This document shows positions 15,888-24,317 of a stretch of DNA of 64,000 bases, piece by piece; positions within the stretch are counted from its first letter, which is position 1; the number at the start of each line of letters is the position of its first letter. Location: contig NZ_JAUSRN010000013.1 of the NCBI RefSeq assembly GCF_030811855.1, positions 122,212 to 186,211 of the forward strand, read 5' to 3'. A model generated the notes under the pieces. That model saw only the letters and a program-made list of their open reading frames with translations. It had not been told where the DNA came from and did not search any database. Made by a program: the position numbers and the translations under genes. This DNA is from Variovorax paradoxus (lineage in GTDB: Bacteria; Pseudomonadota; Gammaproteobacteria; Burkholderiales; Burkholderiaceae_C).

Positions 15888-18338
15888 ATGGGTGCTTCCG
15901 ACTTCTCGAACCTGCCCCACATCGGTGAGGCGCTGCGGCGCAAGGAAGACTATCGCTTCCTGACCGGCGCAGGCAACTACACCGACGACATCACGCTGGC
16001 CAACCAGAGCCATGCGGTCTTCGTGCGCTCGCCGCACGCCCACGCGGTCATCAAGTCTGTCGACATTGCCGAGGCGCTGAAGATGCCCGGCGTGGTCGGT
16101 ATCTTCAGCGGCAAGGACATCGAGGGAAAGATGGGCGGGCTGCCTTGCGGCTGGCTCATCAACAACCCCGACGGCACCCCCATGAAGGAGCCGATGCACC
16201 CGATCCTCGCGATCAATAAAGTGCGCTACGTGGGCGACCACGTGGCCATGGTGGTGGCCGAAACGGTCGAGCAGGCCAAGAACGCGGCCGAGGCCGTGGT
16301 GGTCGACTATGACGTGCTGCCCGCGCTGGTGAGCGTGGCCGACGCGGCCAAAACGGCCAGCGGCGTCACGCTGCACGACGAGGCGCCTGACAACCGGTGC
16401 TACAAGTGGGCGCTGGGCGACAAGGCCGCGGTCGATGCGGTGTTTGCCAATGCCGCGCACGTGACCAAGCTCGACCTGGTCAACAACCGGCTGGTGCCCA
16501 ACCCGATCGAGCCGCGCGTAGCCATCGGCAGCTACAGCCGCGGCACCGACGACTACACGTTGTACGTGTCCAACCAGAACCCGCACGTAGAGCGCTTGCT
16601 GATGACCGCTTTTGTGCTGGGCCTGCCCGAGCACAAGGTGCGCGTGATCGCACCCGACGTGGGCGGCGGCTTCGGCTCCAAGATCTTCTTGTATGCCGAA
16701 GACGTGTGCCTGACCTGGGCCGCCAAGCAGCTCAACCGCAACATCAAGTGGACGGCGGAACGCTCCGAGTGCTTCCTGTCCGATGCGCATGGCCGCGACC
16801 ACGTGAGCCATGCCGAGATGGCGCTGGACAAGGATGGCAAGTTCCTCGCGATGCGGGTGCACACCGACGCCAACCTGGGCGCCTACCTGTCGACCTTTGC
16901 GACCGCGGTGCCCACCATCCTCTACGCCACGCTGCTTGCGGGCCAGTACACCACGCCGCAGATCTACGTCGAGGTCGATGCGTGGTTCACCAACACGGCG
17001 CCGGTCGATGCCTACCGCGGCGCGGGGCGGCCCGAGGCCACCTACCTGCTCGAACGCCTCGTTTCGCGCTGCGCCTGGGAAATGAACCTGGGCCAGGACG
17101 AGATCCGCAAGCGCAACTTCATCACCACCTTCCCCTACCAGACGCCGGTGGCACTGCAGTACGACACGGGCGACTTCCATGCCTGCATGGACAAGGCCCG
17201 GGTGCTGGCCGATGTCGAAGGCTATGCCCAGCGCAAGGCCGCCACCGAGGCCAAGGGCAATCTGCGGGGTATCGGCTACTCGAGCTACATCGAGGCCTGC
17301 GGCATCGCGCCGTCGAACATCGCGGGGGCGCTGGGCGCGCGCGCGGGCTTGTTCGAATGCGGCGAAATCCGCGTGCACCCGACCGGCAGCGTGACGGTGT
17401 TCACCGGCTCGCACAGCCACGGTCAGGGGCACGAGACCACCTTTGCGCAAGTGGTGGCGGCGCGGCTGGGCATTCCGGTCGACAACGTCGACGTGGTGCA
17501 TGGCGACACGGGCCGCGTGCCCTTCGGCATGGGCACCTACGGCTCGCGATCGATCTCGGTCGGCGGCGCGGCCATCATGAAGGCGCTCGACAAGATCGAG
17601 ACCAAGGCCAAGAAGATTGCCGCGCACCTGATGGAGGCGAGCGACGCCGACATCGAGTTTGCCAACGGCGAGTTCACGGTCAAGGGCACCGACAAGAAGA
17701 TCCCGTTCGGCCAAGTGGCGCTCACCGCCTACGTGCCGCACAACTATCCGCTCGACAAGCTCGAGCCCGGCCTTAACGAAACCGCCTTCTACGACCCGAC
17801 CAACTTCACGTTCCCGGGCGGCACCTACATCTGCGAGGTTGAGGTCGACAAGCAGACCGGCGAGGTCCGCGTCGACCGCTTCACCGCGGTGGACGACTTC
17901 GGCACCATCATCAATCCAATGATCGTCGAGGGCCAGGTGCACGGCGGTCTGGTGCAGGGCATCGGCCAGGCGCTGCTCGAAAACTGCGTGTACGACAACG
18001 AGACCGGCCAGCTGCTCACCGGCAGCTTCATGGACTACGCCATGCCCAGGGCGGCCGATTTTCCGCAGTTCAAACTCGACACCGTGTGCACGCCGTGCAC
18101 GCACAACCCGCTCGGCACCAAGGGCTGCGGCGAGGCAGGGGCCATCGGTTCGCCGCCGGCCGTGATCAACGCCGTGCTCGACGCGCTGGCGCCGCTCGGC
18201 GTCAAGGACCTCGACATGCCCGCATCGGCCAACCGCGTCTGGGAAGCCATGCAGAAAGGCAGCGGCAGCGACGCGAAAACCGCGCCGCCGCAAGAGCCCA
18301 CGCTGGCCGCCAGCACCCAAGGCCGTCCCGCCCCCTGA
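15888..18338 (+). CDS. coxL: Molybdenum hydroxylase large subunit, form-II CoxL type
   Basis: 816 residues. It binds molybdopterin cytosine dinucleotide and carries out substrate hydroxylation. The active-site loop reads AYRGAGR (residues 375-381), the form-II signature; true CO dehydrogenases have AYRCSFR with a copper-binding Cys, which is missing here. VGGGFGSKIF, GSHSHGQGHETTFAQ and the base-catalyst Glu in GCGEAGAIGSPP (about residue 748) are intact. A GGAG-type site precedes the ATG. The substrate is unknown: purines, nicotinate-like heterocycles or aldehydes are all possible. Calling it a CO dehydrogenase would be wrong on this evidence. Confidence 0.92.
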   Translation: MGASDFSNLPHIGEALRRKEDYRFLTGAGNYTDDITLANQSHAVFVRSPHAHAVIKSVDIAEALKMPGVVGIFSGKDIEGKMGGLPCGWLINNPDGTPMKEPMHPILAINKVRYVGDHVAMVVAETVEQAKNAAEAVVVDYDVLPALVSVADAAKTASGVTLHDEAPDNRCYKWALGDKAAVDAVFANAAHVTKLDLVNNRLVPNPIEPRVAIGSYSRGTDDYTLYVSNQNPHVERLLMTAFVLGLPEHKVRVIAPDVGGGFGSKIFLYAEDVCLTWAAKQLNRNIKWTAERSECFLSDAHGRDHVSHAEMALDKDGKFLAMRVHTDANLGAYLSTFATAVPTILYATLLAGQYTTPQIYVEVDAWFTNTAPVDAYRGAGRPEATYLLERLVSRCAWEMNLGQDEIRKRNFITTFPYQTPVALQYDTGDFHACMDKARVLADVEGYAQRKAATEAKGNLRGIGYSSYIEACGIAPSNIAGALGARAGLFECGEIRVHPTGSVTVFTGSHSHGQGHETTFAQVVAARLGIPVDNVDVVHGDTGRVPFGMGTYGSRSISVGGAAIMKALDKIETKAKKIAAHLMEASDADIEFANGEFTVKGTDKKIPFGQVALTAYVPHNYPLDKLEPGLNETAFYDPTNFTFPGGTYICEVEVDKQTGEVRVDRFTAVDDFGTIINPMIVEGQVHGGLVQGIGQALLENCVYDNETGQLLTGSFMDYAMPRAADFPQFKLDTVCTPCTHNPLGTKGCGEAGAIGSPPAVINAVLDALAPLGVKDLDMPASANRVWEAMQKGSGSDAKTAPPQEPTLAASTQGRPAP

Positions 18339-18359
18339 ACACAGAAGGAACCACACACC

Positions 18360-19151
18360 ATGTACCCCTTCACACTCGAACGGCCCTCCACCGTGGCCGA
18401 TGCGGCCAAGCTGGTCACCGCCGGCGCCAAGCCGCTGGCCGGCGGCCAGACGCTGCTCGCCTCCATGAAGCTCAGGCTCTCCGCGCCCGAGCGGCTCGTG
18501 GACCTTGGCGGCATCAAGGAACTCACCGGCATCAAGAAAGACGCTGGCACCATCACCATCGGCGCCATGTCGCGCCACCTCGACGTCGCCAACAACCCCG
18601 ACGTGAAAGCCGCCTTCCCCGCACTGGCCGACCTGGCTTCGCGCATCGGCGACCGGCAGGTGCGCGCCATGGGCACCATCGGCGGCTCCGTGGCCAATAA
18701 CGATCCCGCCGCCTGCTATCCCAGCGCGGTGCTGGGTTCCGGCGCTACCGTGATCACGTCGAAGCGAGAGATCGCGGCCGACGATTTTTTCCTGGGCCTC
18801 TTCACCACGGCGCTGGAAGAAGACGAGCTGATCACCGCGATCCGCTTTCCGATTCCCAAGCGCGCCGTGTATGAAAAGCTGCGCCAGAAGGCATCGAACT
18901 TTCCGCTCGTCGGCGTATTCCTCGCGCAGTACGACAGCGGCGTGCGGGTGGCGATCACCGGCGCCGGCAACGGCGTATTCCGGCATGCCGGGCTCGAAGA
19001 TGCGCTCAACAAAAGCTTCACGGCGGCAGCTGCCGCAGCGGTGAAGATCGATGCGAGCGACCTCAACAGCGACCTGCATGCATCGGCCGCTTACCGTGCC
19101 AACCTGATCAGCGTGCTGACGCAGCGCGCGGTGACCAAGGCACTGGGCTGA
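18360..19151 (+). CDS. coxM: Molybdenum hydroxylase FAD-binding subunit (CoxM type)
   Basis: 263 residues. The FAD-binding motifs AGGQTLLASMKLR (about residues 28-40) and MGTIGGSVANNDPAACYP (about 103-120) are as in CoxM/XdhB medium subunits, and the C-terminal CO-dehydrogenase flavoprotein domain follows. It takes electrons from the two iron-sulfur clusters of CoxS and hands them to an unknown acceptor. It lies 21 bases after coxL with a GAAGGAA site. One conspicuous Ala-rich stretch (TAAAAAAVKIDAS) sits near the C-terminus. Confidence 0.92.
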   Translation: MYPFTLERPSTVADAAKLVTAGAKPLAGGQTLLASMKLRLSAPERLVDLGGIKELTGIKKDAGTITIGAMSRHLDVANNPDVKAAFPALADLASRIGDRQVRAMGTIGGSVANNDPAACYPSAVLGSGATVITSKREIAADDFFLGLFTTALEEDELITAIRFPIPKRAVYEKLRQKASNFPLVGVFLAQYDSGVRVAITGAGNGVFRHAGLEDALNKSFTAAAAAAVKIDASDLNSDLHASAAYRANLISVLTQRAVTKALG

Positions 19152-19209
19152 AACAGCCGGGCGCCGACCGGAAGGCGCGGCATCCTCGCGTCTTCCGCTA
19201 CGCTTTGCC

Positions 19210-20112
19210 ATGATCTTCCCGACCATCGATTCCCTCTCCGCCGGTTTGATGCAGGCCGGCTACTTTGCCGATCGCCGCCTGGCCACGGCCGTGTTCCTTG
19301 CGCTCAAGCTGCAGCGCCCGCTGCTGCTCGAGGGCGAACCCGGCGTGGGCAAGACCGAACTGGCCAAGGCGCTGTCGAAAGCGCTCAACCGTGAGCTGCT
19401 GCGCCTGCAGTGCTACGACGGACTGGAGCAACGCGAAGCGCTTTACGAATGGAACTACGCCGCGCAATTGCTGCACATGCGCGCGGCGGAAGCCACCGGC
19501 GCGGCGCGCGATGTCGAAGCCGAGGTCTACCAGCCGCACTACCTGATCCGTCGCCCGCTGCTGCAGGCGCTGCAGACCCCCGCGCCCGGCGCCGTGCTGC
19601 TGATCGACGAGGTCGATCGCGCCGACGAACCCTTCGAGGCCTTCCTGCTCGAATACCTCGGTGAATACCAGGTCAGCATTCCCGAGCTCGGCACCGTGCG
19701 CGCCGTGGTGCCGCCGGTCACCATCCTCACCAGCAACCGCACGCGCGAGCTCAACGATGCGGTCAAGCGGCGCTGCCTTTATCACTGGCTCGACTACCCG
19801 GAGCGCGAACGCGAGCTGGCGATCGTGCGCGCGCAGGTGCCAGAGGCGGGCGAAAAGCTTTCGGCCCAGGTGGCCGCTTTTGTCGCCCGGCTGCGCGATG
19901 CGCCTTTCGTCAACGCTTTTCAGCGCGCACCCGGCATCGCGGAGAGCGTCGAGTGGGCGAGGGCGCTGATTGCGCTCGATACCGTCGAGCTCGATCCCGA
20001 AGTGGTGGTCGACACGGCCGGCATCCTGTTCAAGCAGCGCGACGACGTGGCCGCGCTCACGCGTGAACTCGCATCCGACCTGCTGAAGCCCGAGGAGCCG
20101 GTTGCGCCCTGA
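19210..20112 (+). CDS. coxD: MoxR-family AAA+ ATPase (CoxD type)
   Basis: 300 residues. Walker A GEPGVGKTELAKAL is near residues 42-55, Walker B VLLIDEVDRADEPFEAFLLE near 130-150, and sensor-1 TSNRTREL follows. CoxD-type ATPases help mature the active site of the Mo hydroxylase, acting with the VWA partner encoded next. The assignment to this cluster rests on its position inside the coxSLM-DEGF order. The ATG at 19210 is preceded by only a weak ribosome site. Confidence 0.9.
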   Translation: MIFPTIDSLSAGLMQAGYFADRRLATAVFLALKLQRPLLLEGEPGVGKTELAKALSKALNRELLRLQCYDGLEQREALYEWNYAAQLLHMRAAEATGAARDVEAEVYQPHYLIRRPLLQALQTPAPGAVLLIDEVDRADEPFEAFLLEYLGEYQVSIPELGTVRAVVPPVTILTSNRTRELNDAVKRRCLYHWLDYPERERELAIVRAQVPEAGEKLSAQVAAFVARLRDAPFVNAFQRAPGIAESVEWARALIALDTVELDPEVVVDTAGILFKQRDDVAALTRELASDLLKPEEPVAP

Positions 20113-20137
20113 GCGCGGCCGAAGGTAGCGGCCGCCC

Positions 20138-21352
20138 ATGACCGGCATCCAGCAACTCGGCGACGTACGCAGCGGCAAGCTGGCTGGCAACATCACCGCT
20201 TTTGGCCGCGCGCTGCGCCGGGCCGGCGTGCGCACCGATGCCATGCGCATCTCACTCGCTGCTGAAGCGGCCACGCTCGTGGGCGTGGAAAGCAGGCTTG
20301 ACTTGAGTGCCGCAATGGAAGCCGTGATGGTGAGCCGCGAGCAGGACCGCATGGTGTTTCGCGAACTCTTCGATGCGTGGTTTCGCGATCCCGAGCTGGC
20401 CAACAAGCTGCTCGCGCAGATGCTGCCGAGCGCCGAGGGCAAGGCCGAGCCTTCAAAGCGGCGCCCGCGTGTGCGGGATGCGCTCACTGCGCCGCGCGAT
20501 CCGGCCAAGCCCGCCGCGCCGGCCAAGCCAGACAAGGAGGTCGAGTTTGATGCGGCCATGACGTCGAGCGAGCGCCATCGCCTGCAGCATGCAGACTTCA
20601 ACGCGCTCGGGGCGGCCGAGTACCGGCTGGTCGAACGGCTGGCACGCGACGTGACCTTGCCCATTCCCTCGCTGCCGTCGCGCCGGCTGCGCGTGGCGAG
20701 CGATGCGGGGCAGCAGCATGCGCGGATGCACTGGCCCGGCGTGCTGCACGAGGCGGCGCGCACGGGCGGCGAGATCCTGCGCCTGCCCAAGCTGAGCCGC
20801 CGTGAGCAGCCGCTGCCGCTCCTGGTGCTGGTCGACGTGTCGGGCTCGATGGAGCGCTATGCGCGGCTGCTGCTCGCGTTTCTGCACGCATCGACCCGGC
20901 GGGCCGGGCGGCGCGACGTGTTCGCATTCGGCACCCGGCTCACCGACCTGACGCCCGCCTTCAAGCTGGCCGACACCGATGCCATGCTGGGCGCCGCCAG
21001 CCTCGCCATCGACGATTTCGCAGGGGGCACACGGCTTGGCAGTTCGCTGGCCGAACTGCGCCGTGCGCATGCCCGTCGCCTGACGGGCCGCCGTACGCTG
21101 GTGCTGGTGATCAGCGACGGGCTCGACACCGGTGAGCCGGCGCTGCTCGAGAACGAGTTGCTCTGGCTCAAGCGCCACTCGCGCCGGCTGCTGTGGCTCA
21201 ACCCGCTGCTGCGCTTCGAGGGCTACGCCCCTTTGGCCCGTGGGGCCAGCGTGCTGCACCGCCATGCAGACGCGATGCTGGCGGTCCACAATCTCAGTGC
21301 CCTCGAACAGCTGGCCGCCAGCCTCGCCGCCCTGATGCGGTCCAGCCGCTAG
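20138..21352 (+). CDS. coxE: VWA-domain protein (CoxE type)
   Basis: 404 residues. The C-terminal half is a von Willebrand factor A domain with the metal-site motif VDVSGSMERYA (about residue 230), the TRLGSSL region giving the Thr ligand, and VISDGLDTGEP supplying the last Asp. MoxR ATPases pair with such proteins; together they are thought to insert or modify cofactors in the hydroxylase. The N-terminal half is helical and contains a lysine/proline-rich linker around residues 105-140. It lies 25 bases after coxD. Confidence 0.9.
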   Translation: MTGIQQLGDVRSGKLAGNITAFGRALRRAGVRTDAMRISLAAEAATLVGVESRLDLSAAMEAVMVSREQDRMVFRELFDAWFRDPELANKLLAQMLPSAEGKAEPSKRRPRVRDALTAPRDPAKPAAPAKPDKEVEFDAAMTSSERHRLQHADFNALGAAEYRLVERLARDVTLPIPSLPSRRLRVASDAGQQHARMHWPGVLHEAARTGGEILRLPKLSRREQPLPLLVLVDVSGSMERYARLLLAFLHASTRRAGRRDVFAFGTRLTDLTPAFKLADTDAMLGAASLAIDDFAGGTRLGSSLAELRRAHARRLTGRRTLVLVISDGLDTGEPALLENELLWLKRHSRRLLWLNPLLRFEGYAPLARGASVLHRHADAMLAVHNLSALEQLAASLAALMRSSR

Positions 21353-21385
21353 CGGCTCACAGAAAAGACAAAAGGAAACTCCACC

Positions 21386-22039
21386 ATGGAAATGCTCGGT
21401 AACCGCCGCCTCGGCATCACGCAACAACAGGCGTGGGAAGCGCTCAACGATCCCGAGACGCTCAAGAAGTGCATTCCCGGCTGCGACAAGTTCGAGCTCA
21501 CGGGCGACAACCAGTACAGCGTGGCGCTGGCGGTCAAGATCGGCCCTGTGTCGGCCAAGTTCAACGGCAAGGTGGCGCTGTCGGACATCGTCGCGCCCGA
21601 CGGCTACAAGCTCACTTTCGAGGGGCAGGGCGGCGTGGCGGGGTTTGCCAAGGGCTCGTCGAGCGTGACGCTCAGGCCGCTGGACGGCGCCGCCGCGGTG
21701 CCGCCAGTCATCGACGGCGTCGAAGCCGCTTCCACCGAAGCCACGCCTTCGCCCGTCGGCTGCGAACTCGACTACACCGTGCAGGCGCAGGTCGGCGGCA
21801 AGATCGCTCAGCTGGGCCAGCGTCTCATCGATGGCGCCGCCAAGTCGACCGCCGACGATTTCTTCAAGCGCTTCGAGGCCGAAATGCAGGGCCGCTACGG
21901 CCCGCCTCCTGCCGCCGCCGAAGAAACGGCGGAGGCCCCCGCGGAGAAGGCGGGCGTCATGTCCGGCTTCATGAAGAAGATCGGCCTCGGCAAGAAGGAC
22001 GACAAGGACGCGTCCGCCGCATCGGACGACGCGAGCTGA
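21386..22039 (+). CDS. coxG: CoxG-like SRPBCC-fold protein
   Basis: 217 residues. The first 150 residues are the CO dehydrogenase subunit G fold (MLGNRRLGITQQQAWEALNDPETLKKCIPGCDKFE, abbreviated by its key words here; GPVSAKFNGKVALSD; FEGQGGVAGFAKGSS). In Oligotropha-type systems CoxG anchors the enzyme at the membrane. The C-terminus is Ala/Glu-rich and ends in a Lys/Asp-rich tail (KKIGLGKKDDKDASAA) without a membrane helix. It sits between coxE and the XdhC-like gene in the same operon. Confidence 0.88.
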   Translation: MEMLGNRRLGITQQQAWEALNDPETLKKCIPGCDKFELTGDNQYSVALAVKIGPVSAKFNGKVALSDIVAPDGYKLTFEGQGGVAGFAKGSSSVTLRPLDGAAAVPPVIDGVEAASTEATPSPVGCELDYTVQAQVGGKIAQLGQRLIDGAAKSTADDFFKRFEAEMQGRYGPPPAAAEETAEAPAEKAGVMSGFMKKIGLGKKDDKDASAASDDAS

Positions 22040-22055
22040 GGGCACGGACAACGCC

Positions 22056-23087
22056 ATGGAAAATCTCGACGTCATGGTGCTGCGCACGCTGCGAGACTGG
22101 CGGCAGGCCGGCAAGCGCGCGCTGCTGACGACGGTGGTGCGCACATGGGGCTCGTCTCCACGGCCGGTCGGCTCGATCATGGCGCTGGCGGACGACGGCG
22201 CGGTGGTGGGCTCGGTCTCCGGCGGCTGCATCGAGGACGACTTGATCGCCCGCTACAGCCACGCCCACGCCAATAACGGCCAGGGCGAAGTGGTGCCGCC
22301 GGGCACACCGCCCGCCCTCGTGAAGTACGGCATCACGGCCGACGAGGCGCATCGCTTCGGGCTGCCCTGCGGCGGCACGCTGGAGCTGCTGCTCGAATAC
22401 GACCCCGACGCGGCCTCGCTCGACACGCTGGTTGCCAAACTCGAGCAAGGCAAGCTCATGCAGCGCACCGTTGCGCTCGCCACCGGCGCCGTGCGACTGG
22501 CCGAGGCGACCGCGCCCGACGAGCTCAAGGTGAATGACACCGAGCTCACCAACACCTTCGGCCCCGAATACCGCATGCTGCTGATCGGCGCTGGGCAATT
22601 GGCCGAATACCTCGCGACGATGGCCAAGTTCAGCGGCTTTGCCGTGACGCTGTGCGACCCGCGTGCCGAGTACCGCACTGCCTGGTCTCTGCCGGGCGTG
22701 GAGATCACCACGGAGATGCCCGATGACGCGGTGCTGGCCTTCAAGCCCGACCGGCGCAGCTGCGTGGTCGCGCTCACGCACGATCCGAAGCTCGACGACC
22801 TGGCGCTGCTCGAAGCCTTGCAGAGCGAGGCGTTCTACGTGGGCGCCATCGGCTCGCGTCGCAATGCCGAGGCGCGGCGCGACCGCATGATCGAGCACTT
22901 CGGGCAGACGGCCGAATCGCTCGCGCGCCTGCGCGGACCCATCGGCATCTACATCGGCAGCAAGACGCCGCCGGAAATCGCGGTGAGCGTGATGGCCGAG
23001 ATTCTCGCGGTGAAGAACGCGGTGACGCTGCCGCGCGAAATGGAAGTGGCGCGCGCCAAAGGCATGCAGCAGCTTGCGATGAGCTGA
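22056..23087 (+). CDS. XdhC/CoxF family molybdenum hydroxylase maturation protein
   Basis: 343 residues. The N-terminal XdhC/CoxI domain has VVRTWGSSPRPVGSIMAL and GSVSGGCIEDDL; the C-terminal Rossmann-like domain has LLIGAGQLAEYLATMA and VGAIGSRRNAEARR. XdhC proteins bind molybdenum cofactor, protect it and promote its sulfuration before insertion into the target hydroxylase. This one presumably serves the coxSLM enzyme, being the last gene of that operon, 16 bases after coxG. The downstream hairpin CGCGGCC-T-GGCCGCG lies between its stop and the convergent antiporter gene. Confidence 0.9.
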   Translation: MENLDVMVLRTLRDWRQAGKRALLTTVVRTWGSSPRPVGSIMALADDGAVVGSVSGGCIEDDLIARYSHAHANNGQGEVVPPGTPPALVKYGITADEAHRFGLPCGGTLELLLEYDPDAASLDTLVAKLEQGKLMQRTVALATGAVRLAEATAPDELKVNDTELTNTFGPEYRMLLIGAGQLAEYLATMAKFSGFAVTLCDPRAEYRTAWSLPGVEITTEMPDDAVLAFKPDRRSCVVALTHDPKLDDLALLEALQSEAFYVGAIGSRRNAEARRDRMIEHFGQTAESLARLRGPIGIYIGSKTPPEIAVSVMAEILAVKNAVTLPREMEVARAKGMQQLAMS

Positions 23088-23093
23088 ATGAAT

Positions 23094-23108
23094 CGCGGCC
23101 TGGCCGCG
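23094..23108. terminator. Hairpin between convergent xdhC-like and mnhG genes
   Basis: CGCGGCC at 23094-23100 and GGCCGCG at 23102-23108 form a dyad immediately before the mnhG stop (23109-23111) and just after the other gene's stop. There is no T-run, so termination is only suggested by its placement. Confidence 0.4.
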
Positions 23109-23468
23109 TCAGTCCGCCGACTTCGCCGCTGGCGGCACGTCGCCGCCCTTTTGCCGTTCGCGAAAGAGTGCGGCGCGCATCAGGAAAATGGTGGTGATGG
23201 GCGCCGTGAGCGCAATGAAGAGAACGATCAACACGGCGTGCAGGAACAGGCTGTAGCCCTGCACCGAGAAGTAGACGATGGTTGCGATCGTCATGCACCA
23301 CACGCCCACCGTGGCGCCGAGCGTTGGTGCATGGATGCGGCGGAAGAAGGTGGGCAAGCGCACCAGGCCGAAGGAGCCGATGGCCGCAAAGGCCGCGCCC
23401 AGAACGGCGAACACCGCGGTGACGATTTCGGCCCACAGAGGCAGCGGTCCGACGATGAAGTCATTCAT
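23109..23468 (-). CDS. mnhG: Monovalent cation/H+ antiporter subunit G
   Basis: 119 residues from the ATG at 23468; the open frame extends further upstream but only through a repeat element, and the family starts here (MNDFIVGPLPLWAEIV). Three membrane helices are visible, with the family motif GSFGLVRLPTFFRRIHAPTLGATVG. Subunit G is a small membrane part of the Mrp/Mnh/Pha complex that exports Na+ or K+ for protons. Unlike its neighbours, it is separated from the preceding gene, by 85 bases occupied by an interspersed repeat. Confidence 0.9.
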   Translation of the reverse strand: MNDFIVGPLPLWAEIVTAVFAVLGAAFAAIGSFGLVRLPTFFRRIHAPTLGATVGVWCMTIATIVYFSVQGYSLFLHAVLIVLFIALTAPITTIFLMRAALFRERQKGGDVPPAAKSAD

Positions 23469-23473
23469 GGTTG

Positions 23474-23563
23474 TTGCCCCCACGCTCGGCACTTCGTGTC
23501 CGCGCTGTCCCCCGAGGGGGCGCTCGCTTGCTTGGGGCGGCCCGGCGCGGCGCTCATTCAATG
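23474..23563 (+). repeat. Interspersed GC-rich repeat, copy A
   Basis: The sequence between mnhF and mnhG contains CCCCC/GGGGG blocks and CACTTCGTGTC. It matches copy B near 52090-52168 in opposite orientation. It also supplies the end of mnhF and overlaps no other motif. Such short GC-rich dispersed elements are common between genes in this bacterial group. Confidence 0.6.
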
Positions 23564-23832
23564 ACCTCCCCACGCAAGAGAAACTTGGCCATTGCGGTCG
23601 ACCCCACGAAGCCGAACAGCGCCGTCAGCATGGCCGCCTCGAAGTACACGTTGCTTGCATAGACGATGCCGAGCACCAGCATCATCAGCATGCCGTTGAT
23701 ATAGAGGCAGTCCAGTGCCATCACGCGGTCTTGCGCGGTCGGCCCGATCAAAAGGCGGGTAAGTGCGCAGAGCATGGCCACGGCGAGCAGCAGCAGCGCG
23801 AGTCTCAAGGCCCAGAAAAGAACAGGCGTCAT
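23554..23832 (-). CDS. mnhF: Monovalent cation/H+ antiporter subunit F
   Basis: 92 residues with three membrane helices and the family core RLLIGPTAQDRVMALDCLYINGM (split here by its key Asp-Arg-Val). It is a small membrane subunit of the Mrp complex. Its ATG overlaps the stop of mnhE by 4 bases (ATGA at 23832-23829), as is usual in these operons. The C-terminal codons run into the repeat element that separates it from mnhG. Confidence 0.92.
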   Translation of the reverse strand: MTPVLFWALRLALLLLAVAMLCALTRLLIGPTAQDRVMALDCLYINGMLMMLVLGIVYASNVYFEAAMLTALFGFVGSTAMAKFLLRGEVIE

Positions 23833-24317
23833 TCGAAGATCTCCATCAAGGGGTGCTCGTAGCGCTCTTTGATCATTGCGATGAAAGCGGCTTCGTCTTC
23901 GACGTCGAACACATGGATCAGCAGCACACTGCTGTCGAACGAAATCTCACCCCAGGCGGTGCCTGGCGTGAGGCACATGATCATCGCCAACACCGCGAGC
24001 CCGTTCGGGTCGCGCAATTCGAGCGGCACGTTCACGAACTTCGACGCAATGCGCGACGTGCGGCGTGTGAGCAGCCGCCGCGCCACGAAGAGCGCGGAAT
24101 GCAGCATGTCGGCCGAGGCCCGGCCCGCGAGCCGCAGCGCGACCCAGGGCTTGCGCATGCGAACCCTGGCGGGCCGCAAGCCCTCCGTGAGCAGCGGAAC
24201 GGCAAGGGCCAGCACCAGCGCGGAAGCCAGCGTGGCAGCCTCCAGCGACTGGTTGAGCAGGAGCCACACCACGAACAGCGCAATCGACAGCGGTAGCGAA
24301 GGAATCCAGCGCTTCAT
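23829..24317 (-). CDS. mnhE: Monovalent cation/H+ antiporter subunit E
   Basis: 162 residues from the ATG at 24317, which overlaps the mnhD stop (ATGA). Two or three N-terminal helices are followed by a cytoplasmic domain with the family motif MIMCLTPGTAWGEI (normally TPGT), RTSRIASKFVNVPLELRDP and a C-terminal LLIHVFDVEDE. A longer frame up to 24620 is the shadow of mnhD and is not used. Subunit E is needed for assembly or stability of the antiporter. Confidence 0.92.
   Translation of the reverse strand: MKRWIPSLPLSIALFVVWLLLNQSLEAATLASALVLALAVPLLTEGLRPARVRMRKPWVALRLAGRASADMLHSALFVARRLLTRRTSRIASKFVNVPLELRDPNGLAVLAMIMCLTPGTAWGEISFDSSVLLIHVFDVEDEAAFIAMIKERYEHPLMEIFE

Noticed and set aside
15888..18338. 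Annotation as aerobic CO dehydrogenase
   Set aside because: The active-site loop is AYRGAGR, not AYRCSFR, so the copper-binding Cys is absent.
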